Assembly: GCA_937920345.1 (NCBI GenBank)
Contig: CALGVA010000075.1
Location: forward strand, 1 to 33,022
Reading direction: 5' to 3'
DNA length: 33,022 nucleotides
Source: an uncultured Lachnospiraceae bacterium
GTDB taxonomy: Bacteria; Bacillota; Clostridia; Lachnospirales; Lachnospiraceae
In this document: piece by piece, positions 7,766 to 15,790 of the stretch
Layout of the letters: each line of letters opens with the position of its first letter
Position numbering within the stretch: position 1 is the stretch's first letter
The notes under the pieces: generated by a model
Databases searched by the model: none
The model's input: only the letters and a program-made list of their open reading frames with translations
What the model was told of the DNA's origin: nothing
Program-made: the position numbers and the translations under genes

Positions 7766-8144
7766 GTGCTTTGATAGGATTTATTGCGCAAAAATACTTT
7801 TTCATGACAACTTCACAAAACATCCGTTCTTTCAGTTACCATAAATAAATATATTCTTTCACCAAAAATATCGTGGATATGGTGGATAACCCCGTGTATA
7901 AACTCATATTTCCCTTAAAACTGTTCTTCTGGTCTGTGGATAACTTCTTTCTCCGCAAGCACCTAAAAACCATACCGTCCACACGTTCTGTACAAGATAC
8001 ACAAAGCGCAAAAAAACCAGATCACACACATTGCGAAAAATCGTCTGCAAATTCCTGCAGCCGGACCGGAAAACTTTTCCCTGTCCGCTACGCCGCCCAC
8101 ACGTTACTTCATAGCAATATGCCCCTTGAGGACGTGCACATCAT
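7766..8144. other. gene-free stretch with DnaA-box-like sites
   Basis: About 380 bp with no convincing gene on either strand; the one open frame here (100 codons, plus strand) has no ribosome binding site and no recognisable domain. It holds TGTGGATAA at 7935-7943, an exact complement of the DnaA box TTATCCACA, GGTGGATAA at 7881-7889 (one mismatch) and CGTGGATAT at 7872-7880 (two mismatches). No dnaA or dnaN is near, so this is not the usual origin context. Confidence 0.35.
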
Positions 8145-8174
8145 AAAAGGCGGCCGATTTCTCAGCCGCCTTTG
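8145..8174 (-). terminator. terminator of the NlpC/P60 gene
   Basis: AAAGGCGGC and GCCGCCTTT (8146-8154 and 8165-8173) form a 9-bp stem with a 10-nt loop. On the minus strand it is followed by T bases. It sits 31 bp past the stop codon of the NlpC/P60 gene. Confidence 0.75.
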
Positions 8175-8204
8175 ATAACATAATATATACTTTTTCAAAA
8201 GTTC

Positions 8205-9512
8205 TTAGAAGATTCTTCTGATCGAAAGAATGGAACGATACGTTGCACTGGACTCGATAATACCGGTCTTCGATGTAGAAGCGTGCACGATCCGTCCGTC
8301 ACCGGCGTAGATTCCCACATGACCGGAATAGCAGATGAGATCGCCCGGCTGTGCATTTTCCAGACCGTTTACCGCTGCACCGACATTTCTGTCCGCTGCC
8401 GAAGAATGCGGCAGACTCACGCCAAAGTTCGCATATACGCTCATAACGAAACCGGAGCAGTCAGCACCGTTTGTCAGGCTCGTTCCGCCGTACACATAAG
8501 GATTACCGATGAACTGTCTCGCAAACTTGACAACATCCGCTCCCGTACTTCCTGTCGGGCTCTCATACGTCTTACCGTTGTCAGTTTTACTCGTAGAAGA
8601 AGCATTTTCAGCCACTTTCTTGCTGGCCGCCTCTCTCGCCGCTTTTCTGTCTGCCTCTTCCTTCGCAAGTCTTGCGTTCTCTTCCTCAATAGACTCTGCC
8701 TTCACGAACTCGGTGGAAAGCGTCACATAATCGGCGGAAACATATCCGTCACCTTCCTCGATGTTAACCTTCACCCAGCCATCCAGCTCTTCTGTAACGA
8801 TCAGATCCGCGCCGTCCGGAACATAACCGATGACGCTCGCATCCAATCCCGGCTGTTCACGTACAAACAGTGTCTCGGTCGTAACCGTAGCAATACGGAT
8901 ACCTACCTCTTTCGCATAATCAACAGCCTCATCTCCGGTCACACAGTACTCGCCCTTGACATAGCCTTCCACGGAACCGGAACTGATCTTATACCATCCG
9001 TCTTCCTCTTCAATATAATTACCGACGGATTTATCATACAGCTTACCGACAATATTACCTTCTTCACTGGGAAGATCCCTGACATTCACATAGTCATTGA
9101 CCTTGGCAATCACCAGATTCTTAAAACTCTCCTCTTCCTCGGACAGTCCGATGTTCGCCGCCTCCTTCAGGTCTTCCGTGTATCCCTTACTGACAACAAC
9201 CGTATCCTCGATCTTCTTGGAAGTCGTGCTGACCTTGTCTTCTGTACTCGCCATATCTGCAAAGGCACCGACCTGTACACTGCCGACACTGATTCCGCTC
9301 ACTTCTTCATTCTTCGCCGCTGCTTTCTCGGATTCCTCCTGCAGAGAAGAAAGGGAAGTAGACTCCTCTTCTTTCTGAAGTGAAAAATCAATACCCGATG
9401 ACGGCAGGACGGAACCCACATTGCCCGAAGCCTTTACGTCAAGTCCCATGCCTGAAAAAGAAAGAACCGCTGCCATTGTACATGCTGCCATTTTTACATG
9501 TTTTTTCTTCAT
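8205..9512 (-). CDS. secreted cell-wall hydrolase: two SH3 domains and NlpC/P60 (C40) peptidase
   Basis: Probable extracellular peptidoglycan endopeptidase of 435 residues. It has a signal peptide (MKKKH then a hydrophobic core, cleavage near KASG, 27-30), a low-complexity acidic region, two bacterial SH3 domains (about 133-191 and 206-265, with VNVRDLPS and LFVREQPG), a charged helical linker (272-305) and an NlpC/P60 domain to the end. Catalytic residues are C352 (GADCSGF), H398 (GHVGIY) and H410 (VHAS). GAGG precedes the start, and a strong promoter lies 37 bp upstream. The unit ends in its own terminator, so it is monocistronic. The 64-bp hairpin array lies directly upstream of the promoter. 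Confidence 0.93.
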   Translation of the reverse strand: MKKKHVKMAACTMAAVLSFSGMGLDVKASGNVGSVLPSSGIDFSLQKEEESTSLSSLQEESEKAAAKNEEVSGISVGSVQVGAFADMASTEDKVSTTSKKIEDTVVVSKGYTEDLKEAANIGLSEEEESFKNLVIAKVNDYVNVRDLPSEEGNIVGKLYDKSVGNYIEEEDGWYKISSGSVEGYVKGEYCVTGDEAVDYAKEVGIRIATVTTETLFVREQPGLDASVIGYVPDGADLIVTEELDGWVKVNIEEGDGYVSADYVTLSTEFVKAESIEEENARLAKEEADRKAAREAASKKVAENASSTSKTDNGKTYESPTGSTGADVVKFARQFIGNPYVYGGTSLTNGADCSGFVMSVYANFGVSLPHSSAADRNVGAAVNGLENAQPGDLICYSGHVGIYAGDGRIVHASTSKTGIIESSATYRSILSIRRIF

Positions 9513-9553
9513 ATGTTACCTCATTTGTTACAAAATTGTTACAGCTCGTGTAT

Positions 9554-9582
9554 AATATAACATTGAAAAAACGATTTGTCAA
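9554..9582 (-). promoter_or_regulatory. promoter of the NlpC/P60 gene
   Basis: Minus strand: consensus TTGACA (9577-9582), 17-bp spacer, TATATT (9554-9559). The gene starts 42 bp further on with a GAGG ribosome binding site. Confidence 0.8.
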
Positions 9583-9667
9583 CTACAGCATATACCATCA
9601 AAATCACGTATTTGCGCAACTTCTTGTGCCCTTTCCAGAAATTCACAAACAATTCATATCTATTTAA

Positions 9668-10020
9668 CATAAAGTAAATTTGCTTCGCAAATTAACTTTG
9701 CGAGTTCCGCTTCGCGGACTCGAAAACCCGAAAGAAACCCTCCTTGCTTCGCAAATTTACTTTGTGAGTTCCGCTTCGCGGACTCGAAAACCCAAAAGAT
9801 ACTTGCTTTGCTTCGCAAATTAACTTTGCGAGTTCCGCTTCGCGGACTCGAAAACCCAAAAGATACTTGCTTTGCTTCGCAAATTAACTTTGCGAGTTCC
9901 GCTTCGCGGACTCGAAAACCCGAAAGAAACCCTCCTTGCTTCGCAAATTTACTTTGCGAGTTCCGCTTCGCGGACTCGAACGTCCGGAAGATATTTGCTT
10001 TGCGGATTCGGATATCCGAA
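9668..10020 (-). repeat. tandem array of a 64-bp hairpin unit, five copies plus a degenerate tail
   Basis: TGCTTCGCAAAT recurs at 9681, 9745, 9809, 9873 and 9937, an exact 64-bp period. Each unit holds TTTGC-TTC-GCAAA, then CGAGTTCCGC-TTC-GCGGACTCG (9 bp with one bulge), with the alternative pairing CGCAAA/TTTGCG between them. Linkers of about 20 bp vary (AAAACCCGAAAG or AAAACCCAAAAG types). The tail ends in the perfect palindrome TTCGGATATCCGAA (10007-10020), 2 bp from the trxB stop codon. All reading frames are open across it, so frames translated here are by-products of the repeat. Confidence 0.95.
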
Positions 10021-10022
10021 AA

Positions 10023-10937
10023 TTATCCTGCATTCAGATACCGCTCCACCGATGCGATGGCGCAGGCGCCATCCGCAACCGCGGTGATGATCTGGCGTAC
10101 CTGCTTGGTACGAATATCACCCGCCGCCAGAATACCCGGTACTTTCGTCACACAGTCCTCCCCCGCAATAATATATCCCTTTTCGTCACAGGGCACGCAG
10201 TCCCTAAACGGTGCCGTATTAGGCTGCATGCCCACTGCGATAAACACACCTTCCACTGTCAGGGTCTCCTCCGTCTGTTCGTTCACATGCCGCAGTTTCA
10301 CGGATTCTACCAGATCAGATCCGCAGATCGCCGATACCGTCCTGTTCCACAACACTTCCACATTGTCGCAGCGCCGAAGCTTCTCCTGCAGGCTTCCTGC
10401 CGCACGCAGACTGTCCCTGCGGTGAATCAGGTACACCTTCCTGCACATCCGTGCCAGATAGATGGCGTCCTCCACAGCCACGTCACCGCCGCCCACTACC
10501 GCCACATCTCTTCCCTTAAAGAAAGCGCCGTCACAGGTCGCACAGTACGATACGCCCCGCCCCCGGAACTGCGCCTCTCCCTCTGCTCCCAGCTGCGCAT
10601 GCCGTGCGCCTGCGGCAAGAATCAGCGCCCCGGCCTCATAATTTGTCCCGTCGGCAGTCGTCACGCTCTTCACCGGACCGCGGTCGGCGATTGCCGTAAC
10701 CGATGCCGTCCTGTATTCCACGCCCATGGCATCAGCATGTTCCTTGAACTTCATTCCCATATCAAACCCGTTTATACCGGGCATTCCAAGATAATTGTCT
10801 ACCTCATAGGTATCCAGCACCTGCCCGCCGCACATGGGTTTCTCCTCCATGACCAGCAGATTAAGGCCGGCGCGCCTGCCGTATACTGCCGCCGACAAAC
10901 CGGCCGGTCCGGAACCGATTATGATCACATCATACAT
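10023..10937 (-). CDS. trxB: thioredoxin reductase
   Basis: FAD- and NADPH-dependent reduction of thioredoxin. The 304-residue product has FAD-binding GSGPAG (8-13), the redox-active CATC (132-135) followed by DG, the NADPH motif GGGDVAVE (149-156) and the C-terminal AAGDIR FAD motif: the full low-molecular-weight TrxB layout. The frame is open to 11021, but GGAGGG followed by AAAA directly before the ATG at 10937, and the canonical N-terminus MYDVIIIG, decide the start. No thioredoxin gene is adjacent. The gene stands alone between two arrays of the same 64-bp repeat, divergent from the SDR gene. Confidence 0.93.
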   Translation of the reverse strand: MYDVIIIGSGPAGLSAAVYGRRAGLNLLVMEEKPMCGGQVLDTYEVDNYLGMPGINGFDMGMKFKEHADAMGVEYRTASVTAIADRGPVKSVTTADGTNYEAGALILAAGARHAQLGAEGEAQFRGRGVSYCATCDGAFFKGRDVAVVGGGDVAVEDAIYLARMCRKVYLIHRRDSLRAAGSLQEKLRRCDNVEVLWNRTVSAICGSDLVESVKLRHVNEQTEETLTVEGVFIAVGMQPNTAPFRDCVPCDEKGYIIAGEDCVTKVPGILAAGDIRTKQVRQIITAVADGACAIASVERYLNAG

Positions 10938-11033
10938 TTTTCCCTCCATTCCGAAGCGTTTTGCGCCTCCTGTGTTACTCTCCATTAATTGTAAACTCTC
11001 TTTGCATTCTTTCTGTAACATTATATAATAAAA

Positions 11034-11185
11034 GTAAATTTGCTTCGCAAATTAACTTTGCGAGTTTGCTTTGCAAACTCGGTATAACCGGAAAGATTCA
11101 TGTTTGCTTCGCAAATTAACTTTGCGAGTTCCGCTTCGCGGACTCGGATATCTGAAAGCAACCTGCTTTACTTCGCAAATTAACT
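11034..11185 (+). repeat. second array of the 64-bp hairpin unit (trxB-SDR gap)
   Basis: TGCTTCGCAAAT recurs at 11041 and 11105 and, as TACTTCGCAAAT, at 11169, again exactly 64 bp apart. Both arrays begin with the same AAGTAAATTTGCTTCGCAAA junction. In the first unit the large hairpin is CGAGTTTGC-TTT-GCAAACTCG, where CC/GG of the other units is replaced by TT/AA with pairing kept. The array lies between divergent trxB and the SDR gene, reaching within 30 bp of the SDR start codon and close to a TATAAT for trxB. Confidence 0.9.
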
Positions 11186-11212
11186 TTTATTTATAGAAAG
11201 GATTCTTCCAAC

Positions 11213-11959
11213 ATGACTCAAAAGGAAACTGCTTCCTGCAATCCGAAATATGCACTGGTCACAGGCGCTTCCCGTGGAATCGGCTGCGCAGTCGCCGAAG
11301 CACTGGCAAGGGAAGGCTATCACCTCTATCTGGTCTGTAAACAGTCCGCCGACAGATTGACCACATTGGCCAGTGGTCTCTCCGAAGCACACGGCATCCG
11401 CTGTATGCCGATCATGGCAGACGTCGGAAAGCCGGATGACGTGGAAAACATATTCACACAGATCAACGCGTTGGACGTACTGGTCAATAACGCCGGAATC
11501 TCCTATGTCGGACTGCTGCATGAGATGTCTGTGAACGACTGGCATCGGATCATGCAGACGAATCTCGATTCGATCTTCTACACAAGCCGTCTGGCAGTGC
11601 CGCTCATGCTGCATAACCACTGCGGAAAGATCATTAACATTTCCTCCGTATGGGGCAGCGTAGGCGCCTCCATGGAAACCGCCTATTCCGCTTCCAAAGG
11701 CGGCGTCAACAGTTTCACCAAAGCGCTCGCCAGGGAGCTGGCTCCCAGCGGCATTCAGGTCAACGCCATTGCCTGCGGCGCGATTGATACCGATATGAAT
11801 CGCTGCTTTACCGAAGAAGATCTGGAATCATTGAGAAGCGAAATACCTGCCGACCGGATCGGTCAGCCAGAAGAAGTGGCGCAAATGGTCGTTTCCATGC
11901 TTCATGCCCCCGACTATTTGACCGGTCAGGTCATCACATTGGACGGCGGCTGGACATAG
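11213..11959 (+). CDS. short-chain dehydrogenase/reductase, FabG-like
   Basis: NAD(P)H-dependent oxidoreductase of the classical SDR family, closest in layout to 3-oxoacyl-ACP reductase. The 248 residues carry the cofactor motif TGASRGIG (17-24), NNAG (92-95), and the catalytic set N117, S145, Y158 and K162 (YSASK). AAGGA lies about 10 nt before the ATG. It is a lone plus-strand gene outside any fatty-acid gene cluster, so FabG and another carbonyl reductase are both possible. Its last codons (GGWT, stop) form part of a 41-bp sequence repeated three times. Confidence 0.88.
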   Translation: MTQKETASCNPKYALVTGASRGIGCAVAEALAREGYHLYLVCKQSADRLTTLASGLSEAHGIRCMPIMADVGKPDDVENIFTQINALDVLVNNAGISYVGLLHEMSVNDWHRIMQTNLDSIFYTSRLAVPLMLHNHCGKIINISSVWGSVGASMETAYSASKGGVNSFTKALARELAPSGIQVNAIACGAIDTDMNRCFTEEDLESLRSEIPADRIGQPEEVAQMVVSMLHAPDYLTGQVITLDGGWT

Positions 11960-12066
11960 ACTGCATTGCTTCCTATTCGCCGGACCGCGGCTGGACACAG
12001 ACTGCATTGCTTCCTATTCACCGGACCGCGGCTGGACATAGACTGCATTGCTTCCTATTCATCGGA
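11948..12066. repeat. 41-bp tandem repeat, three copies, at the 3' ends of two convergent genes
   Basis: GGCTGGACA recurs at 11948, 11989 and 12030, exactly 41 bp apart, each followed by the same TAGACTGCATTGCTTCCT or a one-base variant. The first copy contains the last codons and stop of the SDR gene; the stop codon of the convergent methyltransferase (12059-12061) lies in the third. It looks like a local triplication of the gene end. No clear terminator hairpin is seen in it. Confidence 0.9.
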
Positions 12067-14230
12067 TGTCTGCTTCACAGCTGCCTGCCTCATTGCTGCA
12101 TGGATAATTGACCACCAGCACTTCTTCCGTAACATCACTTTTCTGTGTATGGTAACTGGAATTGGAATAATCATAACATAAACGAATCGCTGTGAACCGG
12201 GGATTTCCCTCTATCCAGTCCGACAGAATATCGTTGCGCTTCCCTTTGCTTTGCAGCACATTGGATAAGGCGAAGCGAATCCCCCGTCTGTCCAGCTCCT
12301 CCAGATACTCCAGCAGATCCCGCTCATCCTCTTCCGTCCAGCCGCCCTGCTCATTATAAGTCGCGCAGGTGATCAGATAGGGCGGGTCTGCATAGAAGAA
12401 GCTCTGATCTGTAAACCCGTCCAGTTCCACATTCCGAAAATCCCCGCTGGTAAACCGATAGTCCCCACTCTTCAATCTGTCCAGAAAATCCTTCAGCTTC
12501 TCCTGCATCTTAATATTAAAATCCCGCTTGCCGACCGGCAGGTTAAACTCCCCTTTTCGGTTAAAACGCAGCTGATTGTTAAAGGCATATACAATCAGCA
12601 GATACAGCATGAGATAATACTCGTTGTCTTTATTCTTCCGGTTGTTAAAATCCTTCCGCAGCCTGTAATATCCTTTTGCATTATATCTCCCTAAACCCGT
12701 AGAACTTTCACAACCGTAATATTCATATCCGTTCCTACAGGAAAGTGAAAGACCATATCGGTCAATAGCTTCAAACAGCCAGGAAAACACGTCTTCCGAC
12801 GGCATCTGCTGCAATGTGTTCAGGAGACCGATCAAATAGCCGTTACCATCATTAAAACGCACTTTGCTGCAGTTTAGATTGATACCCACATTACAGCCGC
12901 CGCAGAACAGGTCTACTGCCTGATCCACATTTTCTGGAAAAAGAGGCAGGATCTGCGGCAGCAGTTTATATTTTCCCCCGGTATAATTCAGGGCAGACGG
13001 AATAACCACTTTGGGTTCGCCATGACAAATACACAAAAAAAGCCGTTCCTGATTTTCCTGAATATCGGACTTGCCGGTGGAAAAGGGCTTGTAGTCCTCT
13101 GAAAATACCTTTACAGTTCCCTTTTTATGCAGGATACGCATGATGTCGTCATCGCTGATCCTCGCGTTGGAGCGGTCATTCCCCTTCTCCGCCATATTAT
13201 TATAGGAAAGAAGAATGTACCTCGCATGGACAGAATCGATCAATGACTCGAACGCCGCCGCCGCTTTTCTGGTACAGTAATCACTCTTTAAGGCAGTTCT
13301 GTCCATTTTCCTGGCAACCCCGAACACCTCCGGTTTCTCCCACCGCGCCACATTCTCCAGCAGATGATACGCATCACAATACTGCCTGGAATTGTACGGC
13401 GGGTCGATATATACCAGATCCGCCTCTATCCTCGCCGCCAGCGCATTGGTGTCCGTATTGTAACACACATTGTGTTCATTCAGTTCAGGTTCCGGCTGCG
13501 GCACCGCCAGCTCGAGATGCCGCTCAAACGAGACGCCCTGTCTATACGCATCGTAATGACCACAGGTATTGGCAATCTTATCCATGGCATATAAAAGCGA
13601 AGTGATCACAAGCGCCCGCTCTCTGCCATTCACCTGTCCCGCCCGGAATCTGTCCTCTATATCCTGTCTGATATATCCGATCTTCCTGCAGTCCTCCCTC
13701 GAAAAAAAAGTGTCAGCGAAATGCTCGCTCATGTAATTATCCTGCTCCACCTGCTGCATATTATATGCCGAAATCAAATCAATAATCTTTTCTTCTGAAT
13801 AATTTTCGGTACCGAACCATGCCAAATGACAAATGTAATTACTGTACATAATATCATTGGTAATCAGTTTCTTATCGGTAAAAGCCGATGCAACAGCACC
13901 TGTCCCCGCAAATATATCCGCCACCGTATTGATATTGCAGCATTCTCTCTCTGCAATACCGGTGATAAAAGGCAATAACTTATATTTATTGCCCAGATAA
14001 CGTCTGTTGTTGATCCGAATCGTCTTATACGGCAGTACCTCCTCCTCGGTCTTCTCCGCCGCCTGATTCTTCTCAATATACTCTTTCACCTGATCATAGA
14101 CTGCATCGTTCCACACAATCCTGCCGTTCTCATCCGTTTTCGGCTTAACTGCGCCGCTATCTTTCAGATAATATAAATAAGATCTCGATATACCAAGCTT
14201 TTCTGCCAACCGGGTCGCCGAATATTTCAC
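12059..14230 (-). CDS. fused double DNA adenine methyltransferase (M.FokI-like) with N-terminal HTH
   Basis: The 723-residue protein joins an N-terminal HTH of MerR type (about 1-52, LAEKLGISRSYLYYL) to two D12-class N6-adenine methyltransferase domains. Domain 1 (about 70-405) has YLGNKYKLL, the AdoMet motif DIFAGTGAVA (105-114) and catalytic DPPY (276-279). Domain 2 (about 412-710) has YTGGKYKLL, DLFCGGCNVG (440-449) and DPPY (615-618). Two complete domains in one chain are the arrangement of M.FokI and similar type IIS enzymes, where each domain methylates one strand of an asymmetric site. No restriction endonuclease gene is in the window, so it may be an orphan. GGAGAG lies before the ATG. 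The HTH may serve autoregulation. Target site unknown. Confidence 0.9.
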   Translation of the reverse strand: MKYSATRLAEKLGISRSYLYYLKDSGAVKPKTDENGRIVWNDAVYDQVKEYIEKNQAAEKTEEEVLPYKTIRINNRRYLGNKYKLLPFITGIAERECCNINTVADIFAGTGAVASAFTDKKLITNDIMYSNYICHLAWFGTENYSEEKIIDLISAYNMQQVEQDNYMSEHFADTFFSREDCRKIGYIRQDIEDRFRAGQVNGRERALVITSLLYAMDKIANTCGHYDAYRQGVSFERHLELAVPQPEPELNEHNVCYNTDTNALAARIEADLVYIDPPYNSRQYCDAYHLLENVARWEKPEVFGVARKMDRTALKSDYCTRKAAAAFESLIDSVHARYILLSYNNMAEKGNDRSNARISDDDIMRILHKKGTVKVFSEDYKPFSTGKSDIQENQERLFLCICHGEPKVVIPSALNYTGGKYKLLPQILPLFPENVDQAVDLFCGGCNVGINLNCSKVRFNDGNGYLIGLLNTLQQMPSEDVFSWLFEAIDRYGLSLSCRNGYEYYGCESSTGLGRYNAKGYYRLRKDFNNRKNKDNEYYLMLYLLIVYAFNNQLRFNRKGEFNLPVGKRDFNIKMQEKLKDFLDRLKSGDYRFTSGDFRNVELDGFTDQSFFYADPPYLITCATYNEQGGWTEEDERDLLEYLEELDRRGIRFALSNVLQSKGKRNDILSDWIEGNPRFTAIRLCYDYSNSSYHTQKSDVTEEVLVVNYPCSNEAGSCEADIR

Positions 14231-14288
14231 TTCACTCTCTCCGCCTTATGCAACGTTTTTCTTCCATTATTGGACACTTTATCCCTTA

Positions 14289-14316
14289 ATTATACCATTT
14301 CAATACAAATTAGCAA
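14289..14316 (-). promoter_or_regulatory. promoter of the double methyltransferase gene
   Basis: Minus strand: TTGCTA (14311-14316), 16-bp spacer, TATAAT (14289-14294) with TG one base before the -10. It lies about 58 bp before the start codon. Confidence 0.6.
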
Positions 14317-14404
14317 CATGATTTTCGGGAAAAGCACAAGAAACCGGATGCTATCTGCAAGCACATGAACCGGATCTTTTTGACGGAAACTACTGTTTTT
14401 CCTC

Positions 14405-14439
14405 ACAAAAATCCCCAAAACAAATACGTTTTGGGGATT
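14405..14439 (-). terminator. terminator of rplM-rpsI
   Basis: AATCCCCAAAAC (14410-14421) pairs with GTTTTGGGGATT (14428-14439), a 12-bp stem with 6-nt loop, followed on the minus strand by a T run. It lies 53 bp past the rpsI stop. Confidence 0.85.
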
Positions 14440-14492
14440 GAAATCCATATTCAATATTCCGTTTTCCTATCTCAAGAGAAAATTCCACTGAA

Positions 14493-14900
14493 TTATCTCT
14501 TGGAGAACTGCGGTGCGCGTCTCGCTGCCTTGAGACCGTATTTCTTTCTCTCTTTCATACGAGGGTCTCTTGTCAAATAACCTGCTTTCTTCAGAACCGG
14601 TCTGTAATCTGCATCCGCCTGAAGCAGAGCTCTTGCGATTCCGTGTCTCACTGCACCTGCCTGACCTGTGTAACCGCCGCCTTTTACGGTAACGATTGCG
14701 TCAAACTTATCAACAGTATCCGTAGCCACAAGCGGCTGACGAACGATAACCTTCAAGGTCTCTAATCCGAAATAATCATCAATGCTTCTCTTGTTAATTG
14801 TAATATCACCTTTACCCGGCACTAAATATACTCTTGCGATAGATTTCTTTCTTCTGCCGGTGCCATAATATTTTGCTTCTGCTTTCGCTGACTTAGCCAT
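14493..14900 (-). CDS. rpsI: 30S ribosomal protein S9
   Basis: Small-subunit protein whose C-terminal tail reaches the P-site tRNA. 135 residues, with YGTGRRKKSIARV near the start, the GGGYTGQAGAVRHGIARAL segment and the invariant end FSKR. AAAGGAG precedes the start. Second gene of rplM-rpsI, 29 bp after rplM. Confidence 0.97.
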   Translation of the reverse strand: MAKSAKAEAKYYGTGRRKKSIARVYLVPGKGDITINKRSIDDYFGLETLKVIVRQPLVATDTVDKFDAIVTVKGGGYTGQAGAVRHGIARALLQADADYRPVLKKAGYLTRDPRMKERKKYGLKAARRAPQFSKR

Positions 14901-14929
14901 TATTATTTTCTCCTTTCAGTCCCTGTGAA

Positions 14930-15358
14930 TTAAAATGTTAATACTTCCGGCTTCTGCGCTGCCTGCTGATGTTCAGGTCCGGCATATACATGAAGCTTTG
15001 TGTACATTTGTCTTCCCAAAGGTCCTTTTGGAAGCATGCCTTTCACGGCATGTTCTACAACTCTCTCCGGATGCTTCTTCATCATCTCTTTCAGAGTGGT
15101 CTCTTTCATACCGCCCACATAGTCGGAGTGATGATAATAAATCTTCTGATCCAGTTTCTTACCGGTTACTTTTACCTTCTCTGCATTGACTACGATCACG
15201 TAGTCTCCCGTATCAATGTGCGGTGTAAAGATCGGCTTGTTCTTGCCTCTCAGCACCTTAGCAACCTCAGATGCCAAGCGTCCGAGTGTCATATCTGTCG
15301 CGTCAACTACATACCATTTTCTCTCGATCGTAGCCGGACTAGCCATAAAAGTCTTCAT
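14930..15358 (-). CDS. rplM: 50S ribosomal protein L13
   Basis: Large-subunit assembly protein of 142 residues, the usual length, with KWYVVDATDMTLGRLAS at the start, the KVTGKK.D...YYHHSDYVGG segment and GMLPKGPLGR. GGAGG lies 7 nt before the ATG. It heads rplM-rpsI behind a near-consensus promoter and a leader of about 190 nt. Confidence 0.97.
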   Translation of the reverse strand: MKTFMASPATIERKWYVVDATDMTLGRLASEVAKVLRGKNKPIFTPHIDTGDYVIVVNAEKVKVTGKKLDQKIYYHHSDYVGGMKETTLKEMMKKHPERVVEHAVKGMLPKGPLGRQMYTKLHVYAGPEHQQAAQKPEVLTF

Positions 15359-15553
15359 TGTATTACCTCCATACTAGCGATTGTCTTTCGACTGTCTGTG
15401 TTGTTCTTCCGGTTCTTCATGCGGATGTCCGGCCACACTCGGCAACCCTCACAACAACGTTACATATTTCTTCTTATATATAGATGTTACCATCTATGAT
15501 TTAAAATGTCTTCGCCGGGGCTTTGGCTCAACATTTCTAAACACTGTCACACT
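15359..15553 (-). promoter_or_regulatory. long 5' leader of rplM
   Basis: From the promoter at 15559-15587 the transcript would have about 190 nt before rplM. It contains hairpin ATAGATG-TTAC-CATCTAT (15481-15498) and further inverted segments (GTTGTT/AACAAC and paired CCGG). L13 leaders that bind L13 are known in Firmicutes, so autoregulation is plausible; I could not match a known consensus by eye. Confidence 0.4.
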
Positions 15554-15558
15554 TGCCT

Positions 15559-15587
15559 ATTATATTATACGCTTCCGCGTGTGTCAA
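15559..15587 (-). promoter_or_regulatory. rplM-rpsI promoter
   Basis: Minus strand: consensus TTGACA (15582-15587), 17-bp spacer, consensus TATAAT (15559-15564). One of the best promoters in the window, as expected for ribosomal protein genes cut off from upstream transcription. Confidence 0.85.
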
Positions 15588-15722
15588 CCTCTTTTTGTCG
15601 TGAAATTCTCTGGTGAAATTCTCTGGCAGTCCTCTGATCGGGTCTGTCCTGCATTCTACTGTTTTTCACTAATTTTTACTGATTTTACTAATTTACACTG
15701 ATATAAACATGCAATAATCACA

Positions 15723-15751
15723 TTGCTGCCAAATGCGGCTCCCTATATAAT
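15723..15751 (+). promoter_or_regulatory. promoter of the GH43 gene
   Basis: TTGCTG (15723-15728), 17-bp spacer, TATAAT (15746-15751). It lies 39 bp before the start codon and is divergent from rplM. No clear cre or other operator seen. Confidence 0.6.
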
Positions 15752-15790
15752 AATGAATCATCAATACATATACATATGGAGGAACCCGCT

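Noticed and set aside
7766..8144. Chromosomal replication origin
   Set aside because: Only one exact DnaA box, no AT-rich unwinding region in the usual place and no dnaA, dnaN or other origin-linked genes.
8283..9383. 366-codon plus-strand frame opposite the NlpC/P60 gene
   Set aside because: It lies entirely antisense to a gene with a signal peptide and catalytic residues, and no domain or ribosome binding site is visible.
9808..10425. Open frames across the 64-bp array with repeated peptides such as LRVPLRGLENP
   Set aside because: 64 is one more than a multiple of three, so one frame reads successive units in three different frames. All are open only because the unit lacks stops. They have no ribosome binding site and run antisense into trxB.
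9668..11185. CRISPR array
   Set aside because: Between the repeats there are no unique spacers; linkers themselves recur in two types, units are hairpins, and no cas gene is near.
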